In this document: positions 46,430-55,793 of the stretch, piece by piece
Layout of the letters: every line of letters starts with the position of its first letter
Numbering within the stretch: position 1 is the first letter of the stretch
Assembly (NCBI GenBank): GCA_029555965.1
Contig: JAKQHY010000126.1
Coordinates: 1 to 61,898, forward strand
Length of the DNA stretch: 61,898 nt
Direction: 5' to 3'
Source of the DNA: Chloroflexota bacterium
GTDB lineage: Bacteria; Chloroflexota; Anaerolineae; B4-G1; SLSP01
Made by a program: the position numbers and the translations under genes
The notes under the pieces: generated by a model
Told to the model about the DNA's origin: nothing
Database searches by the model: none
Seen by the model: the letters and a program-made list of their open reading frames with translations, nothing else

Positions 46430-46516
46430 AAGTAATGAGTAATGAGAAATGAGTTGTCGGAAACTTGCACTGATTACTCGTTACTCATTACTTATTTCTG
46501 ATTTCCAATTTCCGTT
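46430..46516. repeat. AATGAGT heptamer arrays in inverted arrangement
   Basis: GTAATGA/GTAATGA/GAAATGA units at 46430-46453 face GATTACTC/GTTACTC/ATTACTT and ATTTCTG/ATTTCCA units at 46471-46516. Gap of yidC, minus strand. Confidence 0.7.
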
Positions 46517-46532
46517 TATGACAACGAATGGC

Positions 46533-47705
46533 TTACTTCGACTCTGCTACCGGGTAAGTCCAGGCAACTTTTCCGCTTACCATCTCAAAAGTGCGGACTC
46601 GTTCCGTCACCCAGATGGGCATGGTGTACAACTGCGCGCCGTCGGTGGCGAGGTCGCCGGGCAGCCGCCCCGGGTTGGCTAGTTCGACGCCCCAGTTCAT
46701 CTTGTCGCCGGTTTCCGTGTCCAGGACGTGAATCGCGCCTTTTTCGTACCCTGCAATGAACAGCCGGTCGCCTTCTGTGTTGAGCACCGGGCGACCGCGG
46801 ACGCTGTCGTCCACCCCCGTAGGATTGTCCCAGAGCATCGTCCGGGTTTCGGTATCGAGGGCGTACACGTGGCCGCCGACGTCGGCAAAGTAGAGGATAT
46901 TGCCGTCTACCACCGGCGTCGCCCAGACCCAGTCCGTCGTGTCGTAAGTCCAGACGGCGGTGCGGGTTTCCAGGTCAATCTGGTAGAGCGTCTTGGCGAA
47001 GTCGCCCATCCACAAGAAATCGCCGACGAACACCGGCGTCGCCGCAATCGCTCCCCTCGTCTCGAACTGCCAGAGTTCCTTGCCGCTGGTCAGGTCTACC
47101 GCATAGAGGTGATGATCCAGCGCCCCAATGTAGACGACGTCATCCTTCACCACCGGCGCGGCCCACACACGATCTTTAGTTGTAAACGTCCACACCAACG
47201 CGCCGTCAGCGAGGTTCAGAGCGTAGACTTTGCCGTCGCCGTTGCCGATGAGGAACAAGTCCCCGGCCACCGTGCCGCTGCCGACGTATTGCCCGGCGGC
47301 GCCGAGGGTTGTGCCGTCGGCGGGGGGGAACGTCCAGGCGAGGTCGGGCTGTTCGGTGGGCGATTCGCCCAGTTCCAGGGCGTACACCACGCGATCTTTG
47401 AACCCGGCGATCAACAACAGGCCATTAGTCCCCGCGTCTGGCGCCAGCACCGGCGTCGAATAGAAGGGGCGCACATTGGTGTCACTCTCCGGGGGGTAGC
47501 TCCAGTACCACTTGCCGGTTTCGGCATCGAGCGCCTGCACCCGCTCCAGGTTCGCCGCGTAGACGATACCATCGTTGACCATCAGGCCGGGCCAACTTTC
47601 GTGGCGCAATTTACCCCCGGCGCAGCCGCTCAATGCGACGATTGCGCCCAACATCCCAGCGATCATCCAGAAGAGGCGGTTCTGTTTATTCCGCCAACGT
47701 TTCAT
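46533..47705 (-). CDS. PQQ-binding-like beta-propeller lipoprotein (BamB-like)
   Basis: 390 residues with a lipoprotein signal (lipobox ALSGC, C28). The remainder is made of about seven propeller blades with repeated AxD..TG...W motifs (VQALDAETGKWYWSYP, KVYALNLADGALVWTF, HLYAVDLTSGKELWQF, HVYALDTETRTMLWD). It is anchored outside the cytoplasmic membrane and probably acts as a binding scaffold. It lies where rnpA/yidD and yidC are usually contiguous; whether it assists envelope protein handling is inference. Confidence 0.88.
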   Translation of the reverse strand: MKRWRNKQNRLFWMIAGMLGAIVALSGCAGGKLRHESWPGLMVNDGIVYAANLERVQALDAETGKWYWSYPPESDTNVRPFYSTPVLAPDAGTNGLLLIAGFKDRVVYALELGESPTEQPDLAWTFPPADGTTLGAAGQYVGSGTVAGDLFLIGNGDGKVYALNLADGALVWTFTTKDRVWAAPVVKDDVVYIGALDHHLYAVDLTSGKELWQFETRGAIAATPVFVGDFLWMGDFAKTLYQIDLETRTAVWTYDTTDWVWATPVVDGNILYFADVGGHVYALDTETRTMLWDNPTGVDDSVRGRPVLNTEGDRLFIAGYEKGAIHVLDTETGDKMNWGVELANPGRLPGDLATDGAQLYTMPIWVTERVRTFEMVSGKVAWTYPVAESK

Positions 47706-47716
47706 AGTGCCTCCTG

Positions 47717-47739
47717 TAAGAAATGAGAAATGAGTCGTA
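47717..47739. repeat. AATGAGA heptamer units before the lipoprotein gene
   Basis: AAATGAG, AAATGAG and TCGTAACTG follow the lipoprotein gene's start codon on the opposite strand. Confidence 0.4.
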
Positions 47740-47776
47740 ACTGCTCAGTCAACTGGCTACCATTCGTTAGGTAGGG

Positions 47777-47793
47777 CTAAAGCCGCGCTTTAG
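47777..47793. repeat. CTAAAGC/GCTTTAG hairpin
   Basis: A 7-bp stem with a 3-base loop, downstream of the Nudix gene on the minus strand. No T-tract. Confidence 0.35.
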
Positions 47794-47805
47794 GCGAGCC
47801 CCTTG

Positions 47806-48354
47806 TTAGTTGTTTCCCAATTTTGTGAGATACGCTTGCATGGCCCTTTGACTTCCTGTGCGAGGTGTAGAGATCGCAGGAAATTCATTCAGAGGAAATA
47901 TCTGGGCCGAGCCTTCATCACTGCCTTTGAGTTGGCCGCCAATGATCTCCGCCTCATACAGGATTTGTATCATTGGTCCCGGCCAGTTTGTCCGATCTAC
48001 ATAGATCCACCCCAGGCAGTCGCCTATTTTTGCCTCAAGTCCGGTTTCTTCAAAAACTTCTCTGATAGCGGCTTCGGCGGGGTCTTCGCCATACTCGACC
48101 AAGCCTGCGGGGAGTCCAACGCCCGTTTCATCCGGCGGAAGGATAGCGGCAATTCCTTGCTGATTATGGGCTACCACGACAACCGATACTGCATCGGAAG
48201 ATAGTTGAATCCACCCACATTCCGGGCAATTGATGCGCGGGATGTTATCATCAAAGATGACCGCGCGCGTCAAGGGCGCGGTACACATAGGGCAGAATTG
48301 AAAACGGAGCGGCGGTATAACATTTTCTGGGTAGGTTAACTCTGGTTGTTTCAT
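47806..48354 (-). CDS. Nudix hydrolase with N-terminal zinc ribbon (NudC-like arrangement)
   Basis: 182 residues. Four cysteines (C21, C24, C43, C46 in FCPMC and NCPECG) make a zinc ribbon. The Nudix box LPAGLVEYGEDPAEAAIREV followed by FEETGL is intact. The arrangement is like short NADH pyrophosphatase (NudC) relatives; the specific substrate is uncertain. ATG 48354 is preferred; a TTG 18 bases upstream in frame is possible. It lies between yidD and the beta-propeller lipoprotein. Confidence 0.8.
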   Translation of the reverse strand: MKQPELTYPENVIPPLRFQFCPMCTAPLTRAVIFDDNIPRINCPECGWIQLSSDAVSVVVVAHNQQGIAAILPPDETGVGLPAGLVEYGEDPAEAAIREVFEETGLEAKIGDCLGWIYVDRTNWPGPMIQILYEAEIIGGQLKGSDEGSAQIFPLNEFPAISTPRTGSQRAMQAYLTKLGNN

Positions 48355-48395
48355 ATCGATGCGCCTAATCAATCGCTAGTTTTGAGCTTCCACCC

Positions 48396-48605
48396 TCATG
48401 GTACGGGATCGTACCCGCCCGGATTAAAGGGATTGCAGCGCAAAATTCGTTTAAAGCCCATCCATCCGCCTTTCAATAACCCGTAGCGTTCAATGGCGGT
48501 GTAGGTGTATTGCGAACAACTGGGGGTGAAACGACAACTCGGCGGAAAAAGTGGGGAAATTGAACGACGGTAGAATCGGATCAACCACAGCGCCCATGCC
48601 TTCAT
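48396..48605 (-). CDS. yidD: Membrane protein insertion efficiency factor YidD
   Basis: 69 residues. [34 protein letters not shown] and [24 protein letters not shown] are the complete YidD family signature. ATG 48605 overlaps the rnpA stop by four bases (ATGA), the usual arrangement. It assists YidC-dependent insertion. Confidence 0.95.
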   Translation of the reverse strand: MKAWALWLIRFYRRSISPLFPPSCRFTPSCSQYTYTAIERYGLLKGGWMGFKRILRCNPFNPGGYDPVP

Positions 48606-48976
48606 TCTTGCTCGGTTATCTCCCTGGGCGACCACAAAGCTGCGCGATGCAGCAGTTGCTCAAGGCCGGCTTCCACCTGCGGCTCCCCGACAGCCAGGAG
48701 CGAAGCGCGCGCCACCAACACGATGTCCCATCCGGTCACAATCCGGGGGTACAGCCGCCGCGCCGCTTCACGCAGCAAGCGCCGGGCGCGATTGCGCGCC
48801 ACGGCGTTGCCCACTTTGCGGCTTGCCGTAAGTCCAATGCGCACCGTTCCCAGATGGTTGGGGAGCGCCCACAAAATACATAAGGGATGCGCCCACGACC
48901 GCCCTCCGGCCCAGACTTGCCGGAAATCCGCAGAGCGACGCAGGCGCATATCCTTTTGCCAGGTTTCGCGCTCCAA
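48602..48976 (-). CDS. rnpA: Ribonuclease P protein component
   Basis: 124 residues. [11 protein letters not shown] near the start and [26 protein letters not shown] (RNR motif), here split by position, identify the protein subunit of RNase P, which matures tRNA 5' ends. The start is uncertain: TTG 48976, or ATG 48949 directly before RLRRSADF with AAAGG close upstream. It lies 10 bases after rpmH. Confidence 0.92.
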   Translation of the reverse strand: MERETWQKDMRLRRSADFRQVWAGGRSWAHPLCILWALPNHLGTVRIGLTASRKVGNAVARNRARRLLREAARRLYPRIVTGWDIVLVARASLLAVGEPQVEAGLEQLLHRAALWSPREITEQE

Positions 48977-48986
48977 CTGATTTAGC

Positions 48987-49193
48987 TTAGTCGCGGCGTC
49001 GTGGCCGCTGCGCGCTTTCCTTCCAGTTGATGCGCTTGGCGCCGCCGAGGCTCACCACGGTCAGCTTGTGGCGACCCTTGGCCCGCCGCCGCTTCAGGAC
49101 GTTGCGCCCGTTGCGGGTCGCCATCCGCTGCATAAAGCCGTGAACCCGCATTCGCCGCCGTTTCTTGGGTTGATAAGTCTGCTTCGTCGTCAT
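48987..49193 (-). CDS. rpmH: Ribosomal protein bL34
   Basis: 68 residues. [20 protein letters not shown] and [16 protein letters not shown] match bL34. The usual protein ends near residue 46; here about 20 further residues follow ([21 protein letters not shown]-like). AAAGGAG lies before ATG 49193. It starts the rpmH-rnpA-yidD operon. No DnaA box cluster was recognised nearby. Confidence 0.95.
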   Translation of the reverse strand: MTTKQTYQPKKRRRMRVHGFMQRMATRNGRNVLKRRRAKGRHKLTVVSLGGAKRINWKESAQRPRRRD

Positions 49194-49261
49194 TCCATTT
49201 ACTCCTTTATATTAACCTTGTCTCTCATGGGGTGTGGTGGATAGCGATAAGTCCCTTACGT

Positions 49262-49295
49262 AAAAACCGCGCGGTCATGGGCCGCGCCGGTTTTA
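49262..49295 (-). terminator. Intrinsic terminator of the FAD oxidoreductase gene
   Basis: On the minus strand AAAACCGGCGCGGCC pairs with GACCGCGCGGTTTT (one bulge) around CAT, followed by TTTTT. It separates the FAD gene from rpmH. Confidence 0.7.
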
Positions 49296-49342
49296 TCTTT
49301 CCTTCCCAGAGCGAGGACATTATACCGTATCAGGGGAGTAAG

Positions 49343-50749
49343 TCAATTGCCCACCGGAACTTTTTCCAGCCGTTGGGCGATGGCGCGCGCCGCGACCAAT
49401 CCCGCCGCCGACGCTTGAATCAGGCCGCGTGTGATCCCCGCGCCATCCCCGCAGGCGAACAGATTGCGGACTTCGGTCTCCAATTCCTGGGTCAGGTGCA
49501 GACGATTGGAGTAGAATTTGACCTCCACGCCGTAGAGCAGGGTGTGGGGCGCGGCCACGCCCGGCGCAATCTGGTCCATCGCATGCAGCATTTCGAGGAT
49601 GTTCTTGACGTAACGGTACGGCAGCACCAGGTTGAGGTCGCCAGGCGCTGCACCGGGCAGGGTGGGCGTGACCACGGAGCGCGTCAGCCGTTCGACGGTC
49701 GAGCGCCGCCCGGCTTCCAGGTCGCCCAGACGCTGCACCATCACGCCGCCGCTGAGCAGATTCGCCAGTCGCGCGATGCTTTTGCCGTAGGTGATGGGAT
49801 CGTCAAACGGCTCGGTGAAGTTCTTGCTGACCAGCAGGGCGAAGTTGGTGTTGGCGGTGCGCCGGTCGGCAAACGAATGGCCGTTCACCGTCGTGACGTC
49901 CCCGGCAAACTCCGTGCTGACCTCCCCGTAAGGGCACATGCAGAAGGTGCGAATCTGGTCGTCGAAGGCGCGGGAGTAGTAAATGAACTTGGATTCGTAG
50001 ACCAACCGGGTGATCGGTTCCAGGACGGCGGCCGGCAGCTCGACGCGCACGCCCAGGTCTACTGGATTGCGCGCCAGCGTCAGGCGCAGCTCGCGCGCGA
50101 TGCTCTCCAACCACGCGGAGCCTTCGCGTCCCGGCGCGGCGATGACCCTACCGGCTTCGAGGCGCTCGCCCTTGTCCGTCTCCACGCCGAGAACCTGTCC
50201 GTTTGCGGTGAGGATGCGGGCGACGGGGGTGCGAGTGTGGACGGCGACGCCTCGCGCCAACAGCGCGTCGCGCATCGCGCGCATCACGTTCTCGCAGCGC
50301 TCCGTGCCGATGTGGCGGATGGGGACCGAGATCAGGCGCAGTCCGGCCAGCGCGGCGCGTTTTTCTAAATCTTCGATTTCGTCGGTGTACGTCCCATAGA
50401 CGGTTTTGGGCGCGCCGAACTGGCGATAGATGGCGTCCGCCTCGGCGATCAACTTTGCGGCGGCCTGTTCGCCCAGGATTTCGCCCAGATGCCCGCCGAC
50501 GGCCGGCGAGAGGGTCAGCTTGCCGTCCGAGAACGCTCCCGCGCCGCCCCATCCGTTGAGGATGGCGCACGGCTGGCAATGTTTACAGCCGCCTTTTCCC
50601 TCGCGGATGGGGCAGCGACGTTTGTCAATGTCGTGGCCCTTGTCGAGGATAGCAATCCGTAATCCCGGATAACGGCTCAACTCCAGCGCGGCAAAAATCC
50701 CGGCCGGGCCCGCGCCAATAATGATGACGTCAAAGGTTTTTGTCTCCAT
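49343..50749 (-). CDS. FAD-dependent oxidoreductase (COG2509-like)
   Basis: 468 residues. The dinucleotide-binding GAGPAG (12-17), a cysteine-rich stretch [32 protein letters not shown] and the C-terminal [20 protein letters not shown] fit the uncharacterised FAD-dependent dehydrogenases of COG2509. The cysteines could bind a cluster or disulfide. The reaction is unknown. AGGATCC-type sequence lies before ATG 50749. Confidence 0.85.
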   Translation of the reverse strand: METKTFDVIIIGAGPAGIFAALELSRYPGLRIAILDKGHDIDKRRCPIREGKGGCKHCQPCAILNGWGGAGAFSDGKLTLSPAVGGHLGEILGEQAAAKLIAEADAIYRQFGAPKTVYGTYTDEIEDLEKRAALAGLRLISVPIRHIGTERCENVMRAMRDALLARGVAVHTRTPVARILTANGQVLGVETDKGERLEAGRVIAAPGREGSAWLESIARELRLTLARNPVDLGVRVELPAAVLEPITRLVYESKFIYYSRAFDDQIRTFCMCPYGEVSTEFAGDVTTVNGHSFADRRTANTNFALLVSKNFTEPFDDPITYGKSIARLANLLSGGVMVQRLGDLEAGRRSTVERLTRSVVTPTLPGAAPGDLNLVLPYRYVKNILEMLHAMDQIAPGVAAPHTLLYGVEVKFYSNRLHLTQELETEVRNLFACGDGAGITRGLIQASAAGLVAARAIAQRLEKVPVGN

Positions 50750-50767
50750 TGGATCCTCCTGGCGAAT

Positions 50768-50845
50768 GAGCGGATCAGCGGATCGGCGGATCAGCGGATC
50801 AACGCATTATGCACCGATTTCCGATTTCCGATTTCCGATTTCCTA
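50768..50845. repeat. CGGATCAG octamers and ATTTCCG heptamers
   Basis: AGCGGATC/GGCGGATC units (about 5) are followed by four ATTTCCG units. The first unit type is the one inserted in the Agl23-NHL gene. Confidence 0.85.
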
Positions 50846-50909
50846 TTTTGACTTGTATCCCACGCCGATTATACTGGATGATAGATTTGGAGAAGGAGGC
50901 GATGAGACG

Positions 50910-51662
50910 ATGAAGATTTTAGGGGTGGATATTGGTGGATCGGGTATCAAAGGCGCGCCGGTAGACGTTGTGACCGGGCAGTTATTGGCCGAGCGACACC
51001 GGATTGATACGCCCGAAGGGGCCGAGCCGGAGGCGGTGGCGAAGGTGGTCGGGAAGATCGCGCGCCATTTTGAGTGGATTGGCCCGATTGGGTGTTGTTT
51101 CCCGGCAGTGATTCAGCACGGGGTGGCCCGCACGGCGGCCAACGTGTCGAAAGCCTGGATCGGGACGAACGCCGAGATGTTGTTTGCCCAGGCGACCGGC
51201 TGCCCGGTGCGGGTGCTCAACGACGCCGACGCGGCCGGGCTGGCGGAAGTCCGCTTTGGGGCCGGTAAGGGCGTGGCGGGCCTCATCCTGATCGTGACCA
51301 TCGGCACCGGGTTGGGGACGGCGCTGTTTACGGACGGGCATCTGGTGCCCAACACCGAACTTGGCCACATCGAGATCAACGGCGCGGACGCCGAACTCAG
51401 CGCCACCGACGCCGCGCGCCAGCGTGAAGACATGTCCTGGAAGCAGTGGGGCAAGCGCTTCAACGTCTATTTGCAGCGGATGCACGCGCTGCTCTGGCCC
51501 GATCTGATCATCCTGGGTGGCGGGGCGAGCAAGAAGCTCGACAAGTTTAGCGAGTATTTGACCGTGCCCACCAAAATCGTCCCGGCCGCCGCGTTGAACG
51601 ACGCCGGCATGATCGGCGCGGCGCTGGCCGCCGAGACGCTCAGCGCGCCGGATAGCCGGTAA
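50910..51662 (+). CDS. ppgK: Polyphosphate glucokinase (ROK family)
   Basis: 250 residues. It phosphorylates glucose using polyphosphate and/or ATP. The ROK phosphate loop [75 protein letters not shown] and NTELGHIEI fit the PpgK subfamily; the zinc motif of other ROK kinases is absent, as expected. AAGGAGG lies about 10 bases before ATG 50910. Its end overlaps the convergent FGGY kinase by 23 bases. It would use glucose released by cellobiose phosphorylase. Confidence 0.9.
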   Translation: MKILGVDIGGSGIKGAPVDVVTGQLLAERHRIDTPEGAEPEAVAKVVGKIARHFEWIGPIGCCFPAVIQHGVARTAANVSKAWIGTNAEMLFAQATGCPVRVLNDADAAGLAEVRFGAGKGVAGLILIVTIGTGLGTALFTDGHLVPNTELGHIEINGADAELSATDAARQREDMSWKQWGKRFNVYLQRMHALLWPDLIILGGGASKKLDKFSEYLTVPTKIVPAAALNDAGMIGAALAAETLSAPDSR

Positions 51663-53199
51663 TCTTCTGGATTTCCTCGTACAGCGGCTGGAGCCGCTTG
51701 TACATCTGGCGGTAGACCCGGCGATAGAGGCCGTCGTAAATGTCGCGCGTCGCCGGGTCGGGATCAAACACTTGCCCAACGTGCGTCATCTCGCGCACGG
51801 CGGTGGGGAATTCCGGGTGCAGCTTCAAGCCGACGGCGGCGTCAATCGCCGCGCCCAGCCCCGACGTTTCGTAGGTGTGCGGGCGGGCGGTGGGCAGGCC
51901 GAAGATGTCGGCGGTGAGCTGCATGGCGGCGTCGCTCTGGGAGCCGCCGCCGGAGACGCGCAGTTCGGTGATGGGGATGCCGCTGCGCTTTTCGGTGCGT
52001 TCCTTGCCCTCGCGCAAGGCGTAGGCCAGTCCTTCCAGCATGGCGCGGTAGAGATGCGCGCGCGTGTGGACGTCCCCAAAGCCGATGACGGCCCCCTTCG
52101 CCTCTGGGCCGGGCATCTTCAAGCCCGGCGACCAGTACGGTTGTAACAGCAATCCCATAGACCCCGGCGGCGCCTGCCGCACCAGCTCGTTGAGCAGCGA
52201 TTCCGGTTCGACGCCCTCCTCGCTGGCGCGGTGCTGTTCCGGCCAGCCAAATTCCTCTTTGAACCAGTTGACCATCCAGTAACCACGGTAGATTTGGACT
52301 TCCAGGCTGTAATGTCCCGGCACGGCGGAGGGGTAGGGGGGGATGAGCGGGATGACCTCGATGTAGTCCTTGTGCGTGGTGTTGATGGTGGCCGTCGTGC
52401 CGTAGCTCAGGCAGCCGATGTGCGGATCGAGGCTGCCCGCGCCAATGACCTCACACGCTTTGTCGGCGGCGGCGGCGATGACGGGCAGGCCGGCCGGCAG
52501 GCCGGTGGCTTCGGCGGCGGCGCGCGTCACCTCGCCCAGCCGCCCGGCGGGCGGGACGAGGTCGGGCAGGATGCGTGGTTCCATCGGGATGGCGCGCCAT
52601 TTCCAATCCCACGCCCTGGCCCACGTCAGCGACTTATAATCGAAGGGCAGGTAGCCGACCTGACAGCCGGTGGAATCCACGAATTTTCCGGTGAGTTTGT
52701 GGGTCAGGTAGCCGGAGAGGAACAGGTATTTGTGGGTGGCGTGCCAGATCTCCGGCTGATGGGTGCGGATCCAGTTGGCTTCCCCCTCGGCTTGCAGGTA
52801 GGCGACCGTCTGCGACATCCCCGACAGCCGGAACAGCAGCCCCCACAGACCGCCGACGGGCCGCAAGCCCTCGGAGCGACGCTGATCGAGCCAGACGATG
52901 GCCGGGCGCAGCGGCTTCCCCTGCGCGTCCACGTTGATCATCGTGGCGCGCTGCGTCGTCACGGCCAGCCCGGCGATGGCGTCTTTGGGAATGCTGCTTT
53001 TTTCCCAAAGCTGTTGGCACGCCGCGCAGAATTGCTGCCAGTAATACTCCGGGTCTTGCTCCGCCCACCCCGGCTGCGGGGAGACGTAGGACGTCATCGG
53101 GACGCGGACTTTTTCCACCAGCGTCCCCTGCAAATCGAAAATCAGCGCGCGCACGCTTTGCGTGCCACTGTCTATGGCGAGGATGTAATCTTTGGTCAT
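51640..53199 (-). CDS. FGGY-family carbohydrate kinase
   Basis: 519 residues. [18 protein letters not shown] at the start and [21 protein letters not shown] plus [16 protein letters not shown] at the end are FGGY hallmarks, with QRATMINVD and IVWLDQR for sugar and catalytic parts. It may phosphorylate a pentulose, glycerol or other polyol; the substrate is not evident. The 3' end overlaps ppgK tail to tail, so transcription of one could affect the other. Confidence 0.9.
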   Translation of the reverse strand: MTKDYILAIDSGTQSVRALIFDLQGTLVEKVRVPMTSYVSPQPGWAEQDPEYYWQQFCAACQQLWEKSSIPKDAIAGLAVTTQRATMINVDAQGKPLRPAIVWLDQRRSEGLRPVGGLWGLLFRLSGMSQTVAYLQAEGEANWIRTHQPEIWHATHKYLFLSGYLTHKLTGKFVDSTGCQVGYLPFDYKSLTWARAWDWKWRAIPMEPRILPDLVPPAGRLGEVTRAAAEATGLPAGLPVIAAAADKACEVIGAGSLDPHIGCLSYGTTATINTTHKDYIEVIPLIPPYPSAVPGHYSLEVQIYRGYWMVNWFKEEFGWPEQHRASEEGVEPESLLNELVRQAPPGSMGLLLQPYWSPGLKMPGPEAKGAVIGFGDVHTRAHLYRAMLEGLAYALREGKERTEKRSGIPITELRVSGGGSQSDAAMQLTADIFGLPTARPHTYETSGLGAAIDAAVGLKLHPEFPTAVREMTHVGQVFDPDPATRDIYDGLYRRVYRQMYKRLQPLYEEIQKITGYPAR

Positions 53200-53293
53200 G
53201 GTGCCTCCGGCAAGTGTGGTATGGGAGATGGGGGGCGGGGATGAGGGGGAGAAGCGTTTCCCTTACTTCCTATCTCCCATTTCCTAAATAGAA

Positions 53294-53324
53294 GCTCAAC
53301 GGATTTAACGGATTCAACGGAAGG
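53294..53324. repeat. AACGGATT octamer array
   Basis: TCAACGGATTTAACGGATTC and a further unit lie in the 137-base gap between the FGGY kinase and the DUF5615 gene. Confidence 0.75.
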
Positions 53325-53336
53325 ATGCCGCCTTCT

Positions 53337-53717
53337 TTACTTGAAGTCTTCAAGGAAGCGCACGACATTCATCATTTCATCGGCGGTGACGGAGTTCAGC
53401 AGGTTAAGCACGCGGCGCAGCAGTGTGCCACGATCCAGTTGGGCCGAGATGATCAGGCCATAAAAGGGTTTGCTCGCGTAGAAGTAGTCCGCAGCCATTT
53501 CGACAAAACGCCCGCCATCTTTGTCGTAGGTCAGAAAGGCGCGACCCTCGGCAGCCGCATAATCCCATTGCGCTTCGTCCGCCAAACCGGCGCGGTTGAC
53601 TTCATAGACGTTCACGACGTCAAAGCCGTGCTCGCGCAGTTGGGCGGACAATTTGCTCCAGACATGTTCATCTATGTACAGCCGGATGTAAAGGGGATCG
53701 GTGACAGCGTCGCCCAC
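53337..53717 (-). CDS. DUF5615 PIN-like protein (putative toxin)
   Basis: 126 residues. LYIDEHVWSKLSAQLREHGFDV and ALTYDKDGGRF-like FLTYDKDGGRF have the acidic residues of Mut7-C/DUF5615 PIN-like nucleases. It starts at GTG 53717, 3 bases after the DUF433-type gene, with which this family typically forms toxin-antitoxin pairs. Nuclease activity is inferred. Confidence 0.75.
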   Translation of the reverse strand: MGDAVTDPLYIRLYIDEHVWSKLSAQLREHGFDVVNVYEVNRAGLADEAQWDYAAAEGRAFLTYDKDGGRFVEMAADYFYASKPFYGLIISAQLDRGTLLRRVLNLLNSVTADEMMNVVRFLEDFK

Positions 53718-53720
53718 AGG

Positions 53721-54155
53721 TTATCTCCGCTGCCCGGTAATTCGCAGGTAATCTTCGGTGGAATTCATTCGCTCGCGGAGCTGCTGTCGGGCGGCGGCTT
53801 CGGTGGCTTCGGCTATTTCGTGGTCAACTTCGTCGTGATGATCGTAGTAGTAGCTCAGGGCGTCATGCACATGGGCCGGCGTCAAGGCCGGATGGACTTC
53901 TTCGGCAAACGCCTCTGGCGCTAATCCCTGCTGGCTATAGCCCACGATGACGCTCACCGGCGTCCCGGATTCTTTTACTACGGCGCGTTTGCCCCAGGGA
54001 GATTGTTCCAGGGTGATATAGGGGTGTGTCGGCTGTAGCTCACGGCGTAATACCTCGTCGGCCAGTACATCCGGCGAGGAGGCGATTTGTTTGGCGCGCT
54101 GCGCCAGCAAGGTGTAGGTATAGGCGGATAGTTGAACGGTCATTGTCACTGTCAT
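53721..54155 (-). CDS. DUF433-like antitoxin
   Basis: 144 residues. YITLEQSPWGKRAVVKESGTPVSVI and YSQQGLAPEAFAEEVHPALTPAHVHDALSYYYDH have the DUF433 pattern, a winged-helix antitoxin family. ATG 54155 is 4 bases after GGAGGG; ATG 54143 is an alternative. The N-terminal about 60 residues resemble a separate membrane-free helix segment found in such proteins. Confidence 0.75.
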   Translation of the reverse strand: MTVTMTVQLSAYTYTLLAQRAKQIASSPDVLADEVLRRELQPTHPYITLEQSPWGKRAVVKESGTPVSVIVGYSQQGLAPEAFAEEVHPALTPAHVHDALSYYYDHHDEVDHEIAEATEAAARQQLRERMNSTEDYLRITGQRR

Positions 54156-54203
54156 CACTCCCTCCGCTTTCTTTCAGTATACCATAGGTCTTGTGACTGG
54201 CTG

Positions 54204-55445
54204 TCAAAAGGGCAACAACGTCCCGTCGGCGTCAAACATTTCCTGCGGCTCGCCGATGATTTCGATGTCGGGCCGGTCTTTGATTTCTTCCAGCACGGCC
54301 GGGGAGACGTAGACTTCGCTCAGGTGCAGGGTGTTGGGGATGCGCAGGATGCGTTCCTGGCCGGGCGGGAGTTGGTTGCAACTGATCCGCGCCCACTCGT
54401 AGGCCTGGGCGTCGGTGGCGGCGACCGGCGGGATTCTGGCGCGATCCAGGAAGGTGCTGGTGGTGACGTTGGCGTAGGTCGCGGCGAAGTCCAGTTTGTC
54501 GAACAGGTGGCGGGTGGTGACGTTCGCCATCCCGATGCCGGTCGCGTTGCCGTGGGAGCCGGGCGTCAGATCGTGGACGACGAGCGCTTTGATGCGCGGG
54601 CGCTCCGGCTCGGGGACGCCGCGGATCAGCATCCGCCCGATGATGTTGGGGTCAATGCCCGTCCCGCTGAGGTCTTTGCCCATGCGGTCAATGAGCAGCA
54701 CGTCCACGTCATCCACCGGCAGGCGGGGCATATTGGCTTTGGCGAGGGCGAGCAGGCTGGGTTCTTCCGCCATGATGGCGTCGGCCGGCAGCACTTTGAC
54801 CAGCAGCGTCTCGTCGTAGGCGTTCTCGACGACGGCGACGCCGAACAGGACTTTGCCGGTCGCCAGGATGCGCTGCGCGGTGGGCGGCATCCATTCGCGC
54901 AGGCCGCGGACGCCGTAACTGTGAACGGCCGTGGCCTGCCGGTGTTTGCCCAGGCCGATGACGCTCATTTTGACCAGGCCGCTTTCGTAGTCGCCGTGAA
55001 AGGCCGTGTGTGGTTTGATGCGATTGAGCAGGATGACGCCGTCGGCCTCGTAGGCATAGCGATCCATATACACAGCGTTGGGCAAGTCCGGGGCGGGGAT
55101 TTCGACCACATCAAGGGATGAGCGGATTGGCGCACCCATCGCGGCTTCCGTGATGCCATAGTCCGCCAGGACGCCGGCCTGCCCTTCCGGCGTCGCGCCG
55201 CCGTGGCTGCCCATCGCCGGGATGATGAACGGTTCGCCGCCGGCGTCTCGCACGAAATCCACCACCGTCTTGACCAGCGTAGCATAGTTGGCGATCCCCC
55301 GGCTACCCGCCGTGATGGCGACGCGCGCGCCAGGGCGGATGGCGACCTGCACCGGCGCCAACGCCGCGACGAGAGCACCCCGCACATCGTCCAGGCGGGG
55401 ACGAGGGAAGGTTTGCTTGATTTTGGTGAGACGCAAGGGCGTCAT
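54204..55445 (-). CDS. LarA-like (lactate racemase domain) protein
   Basis: 413 residues. The segment PAMGSHGGATPEGQ, MDRYAYEADGVILLNRIKPHTAF, and MANVTTRHLFDKLDF belong to the LarA/DUF2088 family, whose best-known member uses a nickel-pincer cofactor to racemise lactate. Conservation of the cofactor residues cannot be verified here, and many homologues act on other hydroxy acids. Its start ATG is preceded by GGAGG supplied by the 39-bp leader repeat. Confidence 0.8.
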   Translation of the reverse strand: MTPLRLTKIKQTFPRPRLDDVRGALVAALAPVQVAIRPGARVAITAGSRGIANYATLVKTVVDFVRDAGGEPFIIPAMGSHGGATPEGQAGVLADYGITEAAMGAPIRSSLDVVEIPAPDLPNAVYMDRYAYEADGVILLNRIKPHTAFHGDYESGLVKMSVIGLGKHRQATAVHSYGVRGLREWMPPTAQRILATGKVLFGVAVVENAYDETLLVKVLPADAIMAEEPSLLALAKANMPRLPVDDVDVLLIDRMGKDLSGTGIDPNIIGRMLIRGVPEPERPRIKALVVHDLTPGSHGNATGIGMANVTTRHLFDKLDFAATYANVTTSTFLDRARIPPVAATDAQAYEWARISCNQLPPGQERILRIPNTLHLSEVYVSPAVLEEIKDRPDIEIIGEPQEMFDADGTLLPF

Positions 55446-55452
55446 AGGTGTA

Positions 55453-55491
55453 CCTCCGAAAATAGCAGGATTTACGGAATGGTAGGATCAA
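55453..55491 (-). repeat. 39-bp leader repeat carrying a Shine-Dalgarno, copy 2
   Basis: Reverse complement is 38/39 identical to 3254-3292. Reads GGAGG just before the LarA-like start codon. Confidence 0.8.
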
Positions 55492-55522
55492 AAATCCGTT
55501 TCAATCCGTTAAGTCCGTTGAG
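55491..55522. repeat. TCCGTT-type octamer array
   Basis: AATCCGTTTC, AATCCGTTAAG and TCCGTTGAG units directly follow the leader repeat. The rest of the 348-base gap to the peptidase gene holds only a short GCGGTCT repeat (about 55623-55650) and no convincing promoter. Confidence 0.65.
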
Positions 55523-55793
55523 AGGATTTTCGTTTGTCCTTAACTTTACTGCTTGATAGGCGAAACGTCAAATGCGGTGGGGGGACTGTAGCCGATTTTG
55601 TTGCTGGCAAAGTGAGAATAACGGCGGTCTGCGGTCTGTTGTCGGCGGTCAAAGTACATCAGGTAGCAACCCGAGTTACGTAATGTGATAAAATGCCCTC
55701 AGTATTTTTTATTCAAGCCGGCCTGAATCTCTGGCCGACAACCCTCTGCCAGACGCAGAGCGGCGCTAATCCACCATAGTAAGGAGGTTAACG

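Noticed and set aside
48987-49342. Chromosome origin next to rpmH
   Set aside because: No cluster of DnaA boxes, no dnaA or dnaN, and no clear AT-rich unwinding region was seen.
55446-55793. tRNA or small RNA in the 348-base gap
   Set aside because: No cloverleaf or CCA-type 3' end was found; only repeats and an AT-rich stretch are visible.
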